Assembly: GCA_046154695.1 (NCBI GenBank) | Contig: JBJXFI010000285.1 | Coordinates: 1 to 12,669 of the forward strand | DNA length: 12,669 nucleotides | DNA from: DALYLB01 sp046154695 | GTDB lineage: Bacteria; Acidobacteriota; Blastocatellia; RBC074 | Direction: 5' to 3' | Part shown: one piece after another, positions 7,005 to 12,669 of the stretch | Layout: the number at the start of each line of letters is the position of its first letter | How positions within the stretch are numbered: the first letter of the stretch is position 1 | The notes under the pieces: generated by a model | The model's input: the letters and a program-made list of their open reading frames with translations, nothing else | Databases searched by the model: none | Told to the model about the DNA's origin: nothing | Made by a program: the position numbers and the translations under genes

Positions 7005-8456
7005 ATGGCTGAGACAAACAACCCAAACTATCGCCGCGTCGCCGCGCTCAAGACCGCGGAGGATTTTGAAAGCTATTTAAAGCAGCTCGGCATTGAACTG
7101 GAGTTCGACCGCGAGGTGCGGAGCGGCGGCGATTCCCCGCTGGGGCAGGCGTACGCGCTCGACGGATTCACGATTGGAAACCGGTTCTGCATTCTGCCGA
7201 TGGAGGGGTGGGATGGAACCGAGGACGGCCATCCGTCCGACCTGACGATTCGCCGCTGGAAGAATTTCGGCGAGAGCGGCGCCAAATTGATCTGGGGCGG
7301 CGAGGCGGTCGCCGTGCGGCCCGACGGGCGGGCGAATCCGAATCAGTTGATGTCGAACGAAGAGACACTCGCGGACCTGGAGGGGCTGCGCGCCACGCTG
7401 ACCGAGGCCCACCGGAAAAAATGCGGCCGGACCGACGATCTGCTGATCGGCCTGCAGTTGACCCATTCCGGCCGATTCGCCCGGCCGAACGACAAGAAGC
7501 GCCTGGAGCCTCGGATCCTCTATCGCCACCCGATCCTCGATCGGAAATTCGGCATTGCCCCCGATCACGCGCTGATGACCGATGCCGAGATCGACGACCT
7601 GATCGGCGATTTCGTTCGCGCGGCTGCCCGCGCCCGGAAAACCGGCTTCGATTTCATCGACCTGAAGCATTGCCACGGGTATCTGGGCCACGAGTTTCTG
7701 AGCGCCACGACGCGTGAGGGGCGCTATGGCGGCGGCTTCGAAAATCGCACGCGGTTTCTGCGCGAGCTGGTCGCGGGCGTTCGGCGCGACGCGCCGGGGT
7801 TGAGGATCGGCGTGCGGCTGAGCGCCTTCGATCTGCTGCCCTTCAAGATGGGCGGCGGGAAGCGCGGCGAACCGGAAACCTTCGAGGGCCGCTATCCGCA
7901 TGCCTTCGGCGGCAGGGCCGAGCATCCGCTGGAGATCGATCTGACCGAGCCCCGGCGGTTTCTGGAGCTGCTGGAATCCCTGGAGATTCGTCTCGTTTGT
8001 CTCTCGGCGGGCAGCCCATATTACAACCCGCACATTCAGCGCCCGGCGATGTTCCCTCCCTCGGACGGATATCTTCCGCCCGAGGACCCGCTTGTGGGCG
8101 TGGCCCGGCAGCTCAACGCCACCGCGGCCCTCAAGGCGGACTTCCCGAATCTGTGCATCGTCGGCTCGGGATACACTTATCTGCAGGACTGGCTCCCGCA
8201 CGTCGGGCAGCACGCCGTTCGCACGGGCAGAACCGACTTCGTCGGCCTGGGACGCCTCGTGCTCTCGTATCACGACCTTCCATACGATGTGATCGCGGGA
8301 AATCCGCTGCAGACCAAACGCATCTGCCGCACCTTCAGCGACTGCACGACCGGGCCGCGCAACGGCCTCGTCTCGGGATGCTATCCGCTCGACCCGTTCT
8401 ATAAGGCGCATCCCCAGGCGGAGCAGCTCAAGGTTTTCAAGCAGGGGATGAAATGA
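7005..8456 (+). CDS. Old Yellow Enzyme-family FMN oxidoreductase, divergent subgroup
   Basis: A 483-residue cytoplasmic TIM-barrel flavoprotein of the NADH:flavin oxidoreductase / OYE family. Barrel motifs in order: NRFCILPMEGWDG (59-71), the FMN-site LTHSGR (152-157), KHCHGYLGHEFLS (221-233), the strand RIGVRLSAFD (267-276), and the phosphate-binding end IVGSGYTY...DFVGLGRLVLS (385-421). The C-terminus has Cys441, Cys447 and Cys459. It is longer than a single-domain OYE (about 350-380) because of insertions (about 275-315), yet lacks the FAD/NAD domain of 2,4-dienoyl-CoA reductases. In the substrate-binding motif, Lys221 replaces the first histidine of the classic H-x-x-N/H pair and His224 holds the second place. 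It probably reduces an activated alkene or a related substrate. The ATG at 7005 (MAETNN) is preferred; upstream codons lie in the repeat. No ribosome binding site is visible. Confidence 0.88.
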   Translation: MAETNNPNYRRVAALKTAEDFESYLKQLGIELEFDREVRSGGDSPLGQAYALDGFTIGNRFCILPMEGWDGTEDGHPSDLTIRRWKNFGESGAKLIWGGEAVAVRPDGRANPNQLMSNEETLADLEGLRATLTEAHRKKCGRTDDLLIGLQLTHSGRFARPNDKKRLEPRILYRHPILDRKFGIAPDHALMTDAEIDDLIGDFVRAAARARKTGFDFIDLKHCHGYLGHEFLSATTREGRYGGGFENRTRFLRELVAGVRRDAPGLRIGVRLSAFDLLPFKMGGGKRGEPETFEGRYPHAFGGRAEHPLEIDLTEPRRFLELLESLEIRLVCLSAGSPYYNPHIQRPAMFPPSDGYLPPEDPLVGVARQLNATAALKADFPNLCIVGSGYTYLQDWLPHVGQHAVRTGRTDFVGLGRLVLSYHDLPYDVIAGNPLQTKRICRTFSDCTTGPRNGLVSGCYPLDPFYKAHPQAEQLKVFKQGMK

Positions 8457-8464
8457 GAAGCATG

Positions 8465-8497
8465 GCGGCACAAGCTGTCCAGCTTGTGCCGCTTTTT
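8465..8497 (+). terminator. Terminator-like hairpin formed by a dispersed 24-nt palindrome
   Basis: GCGGCACAAGCTG (8465-8477) and CAGCTTGTGCCGC (8480-8492) pair perfectly over 13 bp and are followed at once by TTTTT (8493-8497). It begins nine bases after the flavin oxidoreductase stop, exactly where a rho-independent terminator is expected. Its core 24 nt (8467-8490) is identical to a copy at 12432-12455, so it is a dispersed repeat doing, or able to do, a terminator's job. It ends just before the ribosome binding site of the cupin gene. Confidence 0.65.
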
Positions 8498-8498
8498 C

Positions 8499-8505
8499 GA
8501 GGAGG
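8499..8505 (+). promoter_or_regulatory. Strong ribosome binding site of the cupin gene
   Basis: GAGGAGG is placed eight bases before the ATG at 8514. It contrasts with the VOC, Gfo/Idh and flavin oxidoreductase genes, whose starts follow heptamer arrays and have no such sequence. Confidence 0.75.
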
Positions 8506-8513
8506 CCTGAACA

Positions 8514-8975
8514 ATGAAACGAACCTGGATGATGGCGGGCATGCTGCTCGCGGGCGTTCTCATCGGCGCGGGAATCGATGCGCGGAAGATGCTCTCGGCC
8601 TTCGCGCGGCCGGCGGAGCAGACGACAAAGGGCTATATCCTCGAGCACGACGCCGAGGTCGCAAAGCCGGGCCCCGCCCCGCACAACGGCCCCGGCCGCT
8701 CGACCGGCTACAATTTCTTTGAGCAGGCCAGGGATTTCAACATCATCTTCCGCAAACGCGTGCTCCATCCCGGCGCGGCCATCGGCTATCACCTGCAGAA
8801 GGAATACGAGGTGTACTACATCCTCGGCGGCAGCGGCGTCATGCAGATGAACGGCCAGGAGTTCCCCGTCAAGCCCGGCGACGGCATCCTCACCTACCCC
8901 GGCAGCTCTCACGGCCTGAAACAGACCGGCAAGGACGATCTCGTGCTGATGATCTCATACGAAAAACATCCCTGA
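8514..8975 (+). CDS. Exported or membrane-anchored single-domain cupin protein
   Basis: A 153-residue protein. An N-terminal signal or anchor sequence (1-~22, MKRTWMMAGMLLAGVLIGAG) places the rest outside the cytoplasmic membrane. The cupin barrel covers ~75-150. Motif 1 is GAAIGYHLQKEYEVYYILGG with His93, Gln95 where the second histidine is usual, Glu97/Glu99 and Gly105/106. Motif 2 is PGDGILTYPGSSHGL with His133. Metal binding is thus possible but with a Gln in the HxH pair. Single-domain cupins include dioxygenases, isomerases, sensors and lyases; no reaction can be named. No typical lipobox cysteine is present. The gene follows the flavin oxidoreductase after a terminator-like palindrome, and its end faces the cyclase gene 38 nt away. 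Confidence 0.85.
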   Translation: MKRTWMMAGMLLAGVLIGAGIDARKMLSAFARPAEQTTKGYILEHDAEVAKPGPAPHNGPGRSTGYNFFEQARDFNIIFRKRVLHPGAAIGYHLQKEYEVYYILGGSGVMQMNGQEFPVKPGDGILTYPGSSHGLKQTGKDDLVLMISYEKHP

Positions 8976-9013
8976 GGGATTTCCGCGGTCGATGGCGGCC
9001 ATTCTCCCTGCTT

Positions 9014-9976
9014 TCATCTGATCGCGAGCGCGTTCGGCGGCGAGGCGACGCCCCCGAGTTTATTGAGCGGCGCCGAGGTGAGGAAGAATTCGTAGCACCG
9101 GTCGGCGGCGCAGGCGGCGGCGAGCGCATCGAGCTGGAACATCTCGCCGATGGGCATTCCCCACAAGCCGATGATCGTGCCGTGCATAAGGCCCTCTTCC
9201 GGGTCGGCGGGCGGATAGGCTTCAAAGTCGGGATTGTCGGTGGCGATCGCGGCGAAGTGATTGTCCCAGAGGAAGCGCAGCGAATCCTCGCACTGCTCCA
9301 ACCCGCCGAGCTGCAGCGCGCCGGGCTGCGCGAGTTGCGCCCGCTGCTCCCCATTCAAAGCGCCATACCATTCGATCCACCCCGTGCGCAGCACCAGGAT
9401 GTCGCCGGCCTGAAAGCGCAGGCCCTGCCAATCCGCCGCCGCCCGCAGCTCGTCCGCGGTAATTCCATATCTCGCTCCGGGCGTGAACGGAATGGCGTGC
9501 TGCGCGGCGAACCGCGGAAAGTCGATCAGCACGCCGCGGCCCGCGATGCCGCGCCGCGCCCACTGCTCGATGCCGTTCGGGCCGCCGGATTCGCCCATGA
9601 TCCGCTCTTCGGTAACGCCGTTGTAAAATCCATGCAGCCGATGCCCGTAATGCCGCAGCCCGTCCCACTGCGAAGAGGATTGCGTGTTGAAATTATCGTA
9701 CACGTCGTCGAAGACATTGCGCCGCCGCCGATTGATCGTGTGGCGCAGCGCCGCGCGATTGAAGAGCGGCGGATGGGGCAGTTCCAGCTCCCAGTTCAGC
9801 GCGAAGACCTCTCCGTGCCGCACCAGCCGCGCGGCCGCGGCCACGCGCTCCGGCGTCAGCAAATTCAGGGTTCCGATCTGATCGTCGTCTCCGAACACCC
9901 CCCACGCGGAATGCGGAGGATGCTCCGATTTGACGGGCAACTCGGCGAAGTCAGGCAATCGTTCCGGCAGGCTCAT
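9014..9976 (-). CDS. Cyclase family protein (kynurenine formamidase-like metal hydrolase)
   Basis: A 320-residue cytoplasmic protein of the cyclase / kynurenine formamidase family (metal-dependent hydrolysis of amide or lactone bonds; some members act on kynurenine formamides, isatin or polyketides). The N-terminal WGVFGDDDQIGTLNLLTPE (25-43) is typical of the longer cyclase subgroup. The metal-site region is SSQWDGLRHYGH (101-112), with Asp105 and His109 at the spacing of the canonical THxDxxxH. Gln103 replaces the second canonical His. The C-terminal GLWGMPIGEMFQLD (270-283) supplies Glu278, the likely further ligand. Length exceeds the ~210 residues of classic KynB. The start is set by AAAGGAG (9987-9993) ten bases upstream. 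The substrate is unknown; no tryptophan-degradation genes are nearby. Confidence 0.87.
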   Translation of the reverse strand: MSLPERLPDFAELPVKSEHPPHSAWGVFGDDDQIGTLNLLTPERVAAAARLVRHGEVFALNWELELPHPPLFNRAALRHTINRRRRNVFDDVYDNFNTQSSSQWDGLRHYGHRLHGFYNGVTEERIMGESGGPNGIEQWARRGIAGRGVLIDFPRFAAQHAIPFTPGARYGITADELRAAADWQGLRFQAGDILVLRTGWIEWYGALNGEQRAQLAQPGALQLGGLEQCEDSLRFLWDNHFAAIATDNPDFEAYPPADPEEGLMHGTIIGLWGMPIGEMFQLDALAAACAADRCYEFFLTSAPLNKLGGVASPPNALAIR

Positions 9977-10009
9977 CGATATTCAGCTCCTTTAGAAAGG
10001 TTTGGAATT

Positions 10010-10177
10010 CCGCCTTCAGGCCAATGGCATTAAGTTGACGAAAGAAGAGAGCACGGAACAGACGGAAATAACGGAACAAACGGAGTCTTCCTGGTTTTGT
10101 TTCGTTTGTTTCGTTATTTCCGTCTGTTCCGTTATCCTGCATTTTTTCTTAACTTTATGCCATCGGCCGGAAGGCGG
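10010..10177. repeat. 168-bp composite palindrome with internal 9-nt tandem arrays
   Basis: Outer arms 10010-10036 and 10151-10177 are inverted repeats matching at 24 of 27 bases (CCGCCTTC-GGCC-ATGGCAT-AAGTT type). Inner arms 10053-10084 and 10101-10132 match at 30 of 32. The inner arms are tandem 9-nt units (GGAACAGAC, GGAAATAAC, GGAACAAAC), so this is the same inverted short-tandem design as at 4923-5039 but with a 9-nt period. It fills the spacer between the molybdoenzyme stop (10185) and the cyclase leader. The transcript could fold into a very long hairpin that might end or protect the upstream mRNA. On the minus strand no T-run follows. The outer end recurs at 12-28. Confidence 0.8.
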
Positions 10178-10184
10178 GGGAGGA

Positions 10185-12413
10185 TCACTTCTCGATCGTG
10201 ACCCAGGCATTGAAATCGGGGATCCCGCATTCGGGATCGCAGACGCCGCGCCGGATCAGGACGTTTCCCTCCGGCCAGTGGACCTGCACGTTGCCGGGCG
10301 CGATGGGGGCGATATGGCATCGTCCGCGAAGAGATCCCGCCTCGCCGCGAAGCACGATCGCATCCCCGTTCGCGAGGGCGAGCCGGTCGGCATCCGCCTG
10401 ACTGATCAGGACGTCATCGCGAACCGCCCCATTGAGCGGGTCGCGCCGGCTCTGGACCATGCTGTTGAACTGTTTTCCGCGGCGCGTCGAGAGGCGCAGC
10501 CGGCCGTCGGCTCCTGGCGCGGGGATCTCGATTCGCGAGAAGCTCGCGCGTCCATCCGCTGTCGCGAAGCGCGGGCGAATCACGCCCGCGGAATCGCGCG
10601 TCTCGCACAATCGCTCGCCGCCCCACTGCACCTGATCGCCGGTCTTTCGCAGATCCTGAATGCCGTCATAGGCCGGCACGGCGCTGGCGATCTCTTCGCG
10701 AATCGCCTGCGCGTCCTCGAAATGGACCTGTGCCGCCCGCGCCGGGTGAGCGCGCTCGGCGATGAGCATGGGGATCTCCCATTCGGCGCGCGCTTCGCCG
10801 ATGCGGCGTCCGGGGATTTCGGGACTGAAGAGAATCCGGCGTTCGGTCGAGGTCTCGGTTCCGCCGCCGCGCTGCTCGTACCGCGTCTGGGCCGGCAGCA
10901 GCAGCACGGTGTCGGCCGGATCGACGAACATCTGCGGGCTGAGCACGATGTCCTGATGAACGCGCACCGGCACGCGGGCCAGCGCATCGCGCACGTATTC
11001 GGGCTCGGGCAGCGTCTCCAGAAAGTTGCCGCCGCTGATATAGAACCAGTCCAGCCGCCCGTCGTGCGCGGCCTCGATCATCTCGACGGCGTTCAGCCCG
11101 CGCGTCGCCGGAACCTCGAACCCCCAGAACGCGCGCATGCGGGCGGCCCCTTCCTCATCGACCGCGATGCCGCCGGGAAACTGATTGGGCACGCAGCCGA
11201 CCTCCGCGCCGCCCTGCACGCCCGAATGGCCGCGTATCGGGACCAGACCGCTGTGGGGCCGTCCGATGAACCCGCGCGACAACGCCAGATCGACGATCGC
11301 ACGCACGTTCGCCACGCCGTCCTGATGCTGCGTGATGCCCATCGACCAGACGAAGATCGCATTCCGAGCCTCTGCCAGCATTCGCGCGAAGCGCAGCATC
11401 TCTTCACGCGTCGCGCCGGCGGCCGCTTCGAGGCGCTCCCACGGCTCCGCCGCGAGCGCGGTTTTCAATTCCGGGAACCCGCGCGTGTGCTCGCCGATGA
11501 AGGCGTCATCCGTCCACCCCTGCTCGATCAGATGCCTGATCACGCCGCCGATGAAGGCCCGGTCTCCGCCCGTGTGCACCTGAAAGAAGGCGTCGGCGAT
11601 CTTCGTCCCAAAGATCGCGCTCTCCGCCACCGAGGGAACCCAGTATCGCTCCAGCCCCGGCTCGCGATACGGATTGATCACCGCCACGCGCGCGCCCTGC
11701 TGTTTGGCGTAATAGATGTATTTGGTCGTCACCGGCTGGTTGTTCGGCGTGTTGCTGCCGAAAAAGACGAGCAGGTCCGTGCCGATCCAATCCTTGTACG
11801 AAACCGTCGAGGCCGCGACGCCGATCGACTGCTTCATCGCCACCGTCGAGGGCGCATGGCAGATGCGCGCCGAGTTGTCCACATTGTTTGTTCCGAAGAA
11901 TCGCGCGGCCTTCTGCGCAACATAATAGGATTCGTTCGTCAGCCCGCGCGAGGTCAGGTAGAAGGCCATCCGGTTCGGCGCCGCCGCCGCGGCGCGCGTG
12001 GAGGCGATCGTCAGCGCCTCCTCCCACGTGACGCGCGCGAAGCCCCGCTCCCCGCGCCGCCGCAACATCGGATACGGCAGCCGCCCCAATTCCCGCAGCT
12101 CCGCGGCCGGCATGCGCGCGAGCGAATCCGCTTCCGCCAGCCGCGCCGCGTCGAGCGCAGGCATCGTGTTGAGCCGCATCAGCTCCAGCCGCACCATGCA
12201 AAGATGCACGCCTTCCATCGTGAAGTCGTGCACGCCCGCCGTCCCCAGCGCGCACCCATCGCAAACGCCCCGCGTCAGTATCCGCCACGCATACGGCAAT
12301 TGATCCCGGTTCCGCCAGACGATTCTGGCCATGTCCAGATAATGGTTCGGCTTCGTCTGCCCGATGCCGTTCGGCATCAGCCCCGCCCAGTTCCCCGGCT
12401 TCCAACTTTTCAT
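10185..12413 (-). CDS. Molybdopterin oxidoreductase, FdhF/YdeP family (formate dehydrogenase H-like alpha subunit)
   Basis: A 742-residue cytoplasmic molybdenum bis-MGD enzyme of the FdhF/YdeP clade, relatives of formate dehydrogenase H whose electron partner and substrate are mostly unknown. The N-terminus has GVCDGCALG (Cys51, Cys54) and Cys72, not a complete CX2CX3CXnC 4Fe-4S motif. The catalytic region is ARICHAPSTVAMKQSIG: Cys185-His186 stand where E. coli FdhH has selenocysteine140-His141, so the molybdenum ligand and catalytic histidine are kept. FFGSNTPNNQPV (217-228) is cofactor-binding. The C-terminal barrel binding the pterin tail is present (RRGKQFNSMVQ...DPLNG; ADADRLALANGDAIVLRG). 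It has no twin-arginine or other signal peptide. The start at 12413 (MKSWKPGNWAG) fits the family; the longer frame runs into a repeat. Only GAGAAG serves as a weak ribosome binding site. No FdhD, MoaA-type or Fe-S partner gene lies in the window. Confidence 0.9.
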   Translation of the reverse strand: MKSWKPGNWAGLMPNGIGQTKPNHYLDMARIVWRNRDQLPYAWRILTRGVCDGCALGTAGVHDFTMEGVHLCMVRLELMRLNTMPALDAARLAEADSLARMPAAELRELGRLPYPMLRRRGERGFARVTWEEALTIASTRAAAAAPNRMAFYLTSRGLTNESYYVAQKAARFFGTNNVDNSARICHAPSTVAMKQSIGVAASTVSYKDWIGTDLLVFFGSNTPNNQPVTTKYIYYAKQQGARVAVINPYREPGLERYWVPSVAESAIFGTKIADAFFQVHTGGDRAFIGGVIRHLIEQGWTDDAFIGEHTRGFPELKTALAAEPWERLEAAAGATREEMLRFARMLAEARNAIFVWSMGITQHQDGVANVRAIVDLALSRGFIGRPHSGLVPIRGHSGVQGGAEVGCVPNQFPGGIAVDEEGAARMRAFWGFEVPATRGLNAVEMIEAAHDGRLDWFYISGGNFLETLPEPEYVRDALARVPVRVHQDIVLSPQMFVDPADTVLLLPAQTRYEQRGGGTETSTERRILFSPEIPGRRIGEARAEWEIPMLIAERAHPARAAQVHFEDAQAIREEIASAVPAYDGIQDLRKTGDQVQWGGERLCETRDSAGVIRPRFATADGRASFSRIEIPAPGADGRLRLSTRRGKQFNSMVQSRRDPLNGAVRDDVLISQADADRLALANGDAIVLRGEAGSLRGRCHIAPIAPGNVQVHWPEGNVLIRRGVCDPECGIPDFNAWVTIEK

Positions 12414-12429
12414 GATCTTCTCAGAAAAA

Positions 12430-12507
12430 GTGGCACAAGCTGTCCAGCTTGTGCCGCATCCACCAGACACTCCCGGAAAAAGACCGGGCCTCGAACGAGA
12501 CTCCTTC
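12430..12507. repeat. 78-bp direct repeat, copy A, containing the 24-nt palindrome
   Basis: The sequence recurs at 12592-12669 with 76 of 78 bases identical; the period is 162 bp. It carries the intact palindrome at 12432-12455 (GGCACAAGCTG-TC-CAGCTTGTGCC) and a small hairpin CCCGG-AAAAAGA-CCGGG at 12472-12488. It lies directly upstream of the molybdoenzyme start and holds no credible gene. The two short minus-strand frames through it merely translate the repeat. Confidence 0.85.
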
Positions 12508-12551
12508 CGCCGCGCGACGCGACGCACTCTTCACGCCCACACACACACTCA

Positions 12552-12573
12552 GCACAAGCTGGACAGCTTGTGC
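12552..12573. repeat. Palindrome copy in opposite orientation
   Basis: GCACAAGCTG-GA-CAGCTTGTGC is the reverse complement of the palindrome core used at 8467 and 12432, told apart by its GA rather than TC centre. It lies between the two 78-bp copies. A short CA-rich run (about 12534-12549) precedes it. Confidence 0.8.
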
Positions 12574-12591
12574 CACCATGCTTTGGAAAAT

Positions 12592-12669
12592 GTGGAACAA
12601 GCTGTCCAGCTTGTGCCGCATCCACCAGACACTCCCGGAAAAAGACCGGGCCTCGAACGAGACCCCTTC
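12592..12669. repeat. 78-bp direct repeat, copy B (runs off the window)
   Basis: It matches 12430-12507 with two substitutions. One (A at 12596 instead of C) breaks a base pair of the palindrome at 12594-12617. The match runs to the last base of the window, so the true repeat may be longer or part of a larger array. Together with copy A it occupies most of the 256 bases upstream of the molybdoenzyme. I recognise no promoter there. Confidence 0.85.

Noticed and set aside
7077..8912. A 611-codon minus-strand frame opposite the flavin oxidoreductase and cupin genes
   Set aside because: It spans two well-supported genes and their spacer on the other strand, and has an antisense-like composition without recognisable domains.
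8976..9013. A terminator between the convergent cupin and cyclase genes
   Set aside because: The 38 bases hold only a weak GGCGGCC-type self-pairing and no T-run on either strand.
38..12413. A single biosynthetic or catabolic operon linking all enzymes
   Set aside because: Genes switch strand twice, are mostly separated by repeats or terminator-like hairpins, and share no identifiable substrate chain.
12414..12625. Upstream extension of the molybdoenzyme and two short minus-strand frames with repeated AQAGQLVP-like or RHKLDSL-like peptides
   Set aside because: They only translate the palindrome repeats; the family N-terminus begins at MKSWKPGNW (12413).

Overview
The window is ordinary bacterial DNA: GC-rich, densely coded on both strands, with ten protein genes and unusually repeat-rich spacers. 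I see no rRNA, tRNA, CRISPR array, integrase, transposase or phage gene. The host is most likely a free-living, high-GC, heterotrophic bacterium known mainly from environmental genomes. The ferredoxin fusion, the Gfo/Idh/MocA protein, the FdhF/YdeP-type molybdoenzyme and the spacer repeats feel most like Acidobacteriota (Blastocatellia-like). That placement is an impression, not a demonstrated assignment.

Layout. Left block, minus strand, transcribed right to left: a secreted penicillin-acylase-family Ntn hydrolase (38-2332), a 2Fe-2S ferredoxin-domain fusion protein (2478-3455) and a Gfo/Idh/MocA oxidoreductase (3906-4928). Middle block, plus strand: a VOC/glyoxalase-like protein (5034-5399), a secreted alpha/beta hydrolase (5515-6939), an Old Yellow Enzyme-type flavin oxidoreductase (7005-8456) and a membrane-anchored or exported cupin (8514-8975). 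Right block, minus strand: a cyclase/kynurenine-formamidase-like metal hydrolase (9014-9976) and a molybdopterin oxidoreductase of the FdhF/YdeP type (10185-12413).

The genes do not spell out one recognisable pathway. They look like an accessory set of catabolic or detoxifying enzymes: amide and ester hydrolysis outside the cytoplasm, plus flavin, molybdenum and NAD(P) redox enzymes inside. Nearly every gene has its own spacer, often holding a hairpin or repeat, so most are probably separate transcription units rather than one operon.

The most unusual content is in the spacers. (1) Four spacers (2412-2468, 4923-5039, 6934-6998, 10053-10132) each hold a short-period tandem array (7-nt units in three, 9-nt in the fourth) followed by its own reverse complement. 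The units differ between loci, but the two arms match almost perfectly within a locus. At 4923-5039 the arms run into the start codons of two divergent genes. (2) A 289-bp element (3564-3852) has 24-nt terminal inverted repeats and two further nested inverted repeats. (3) A 24-nt near-perfect palindrome occurs four times, once placed like a rho-independent terminator and twice inside a 78-bp direct repeat at the right edge. (4) A 168-bp composite palindrome (10010-10177) shares its outer end with the first bases of the window. These repeats, more than the enzymes, are the candidates for something undescribed.
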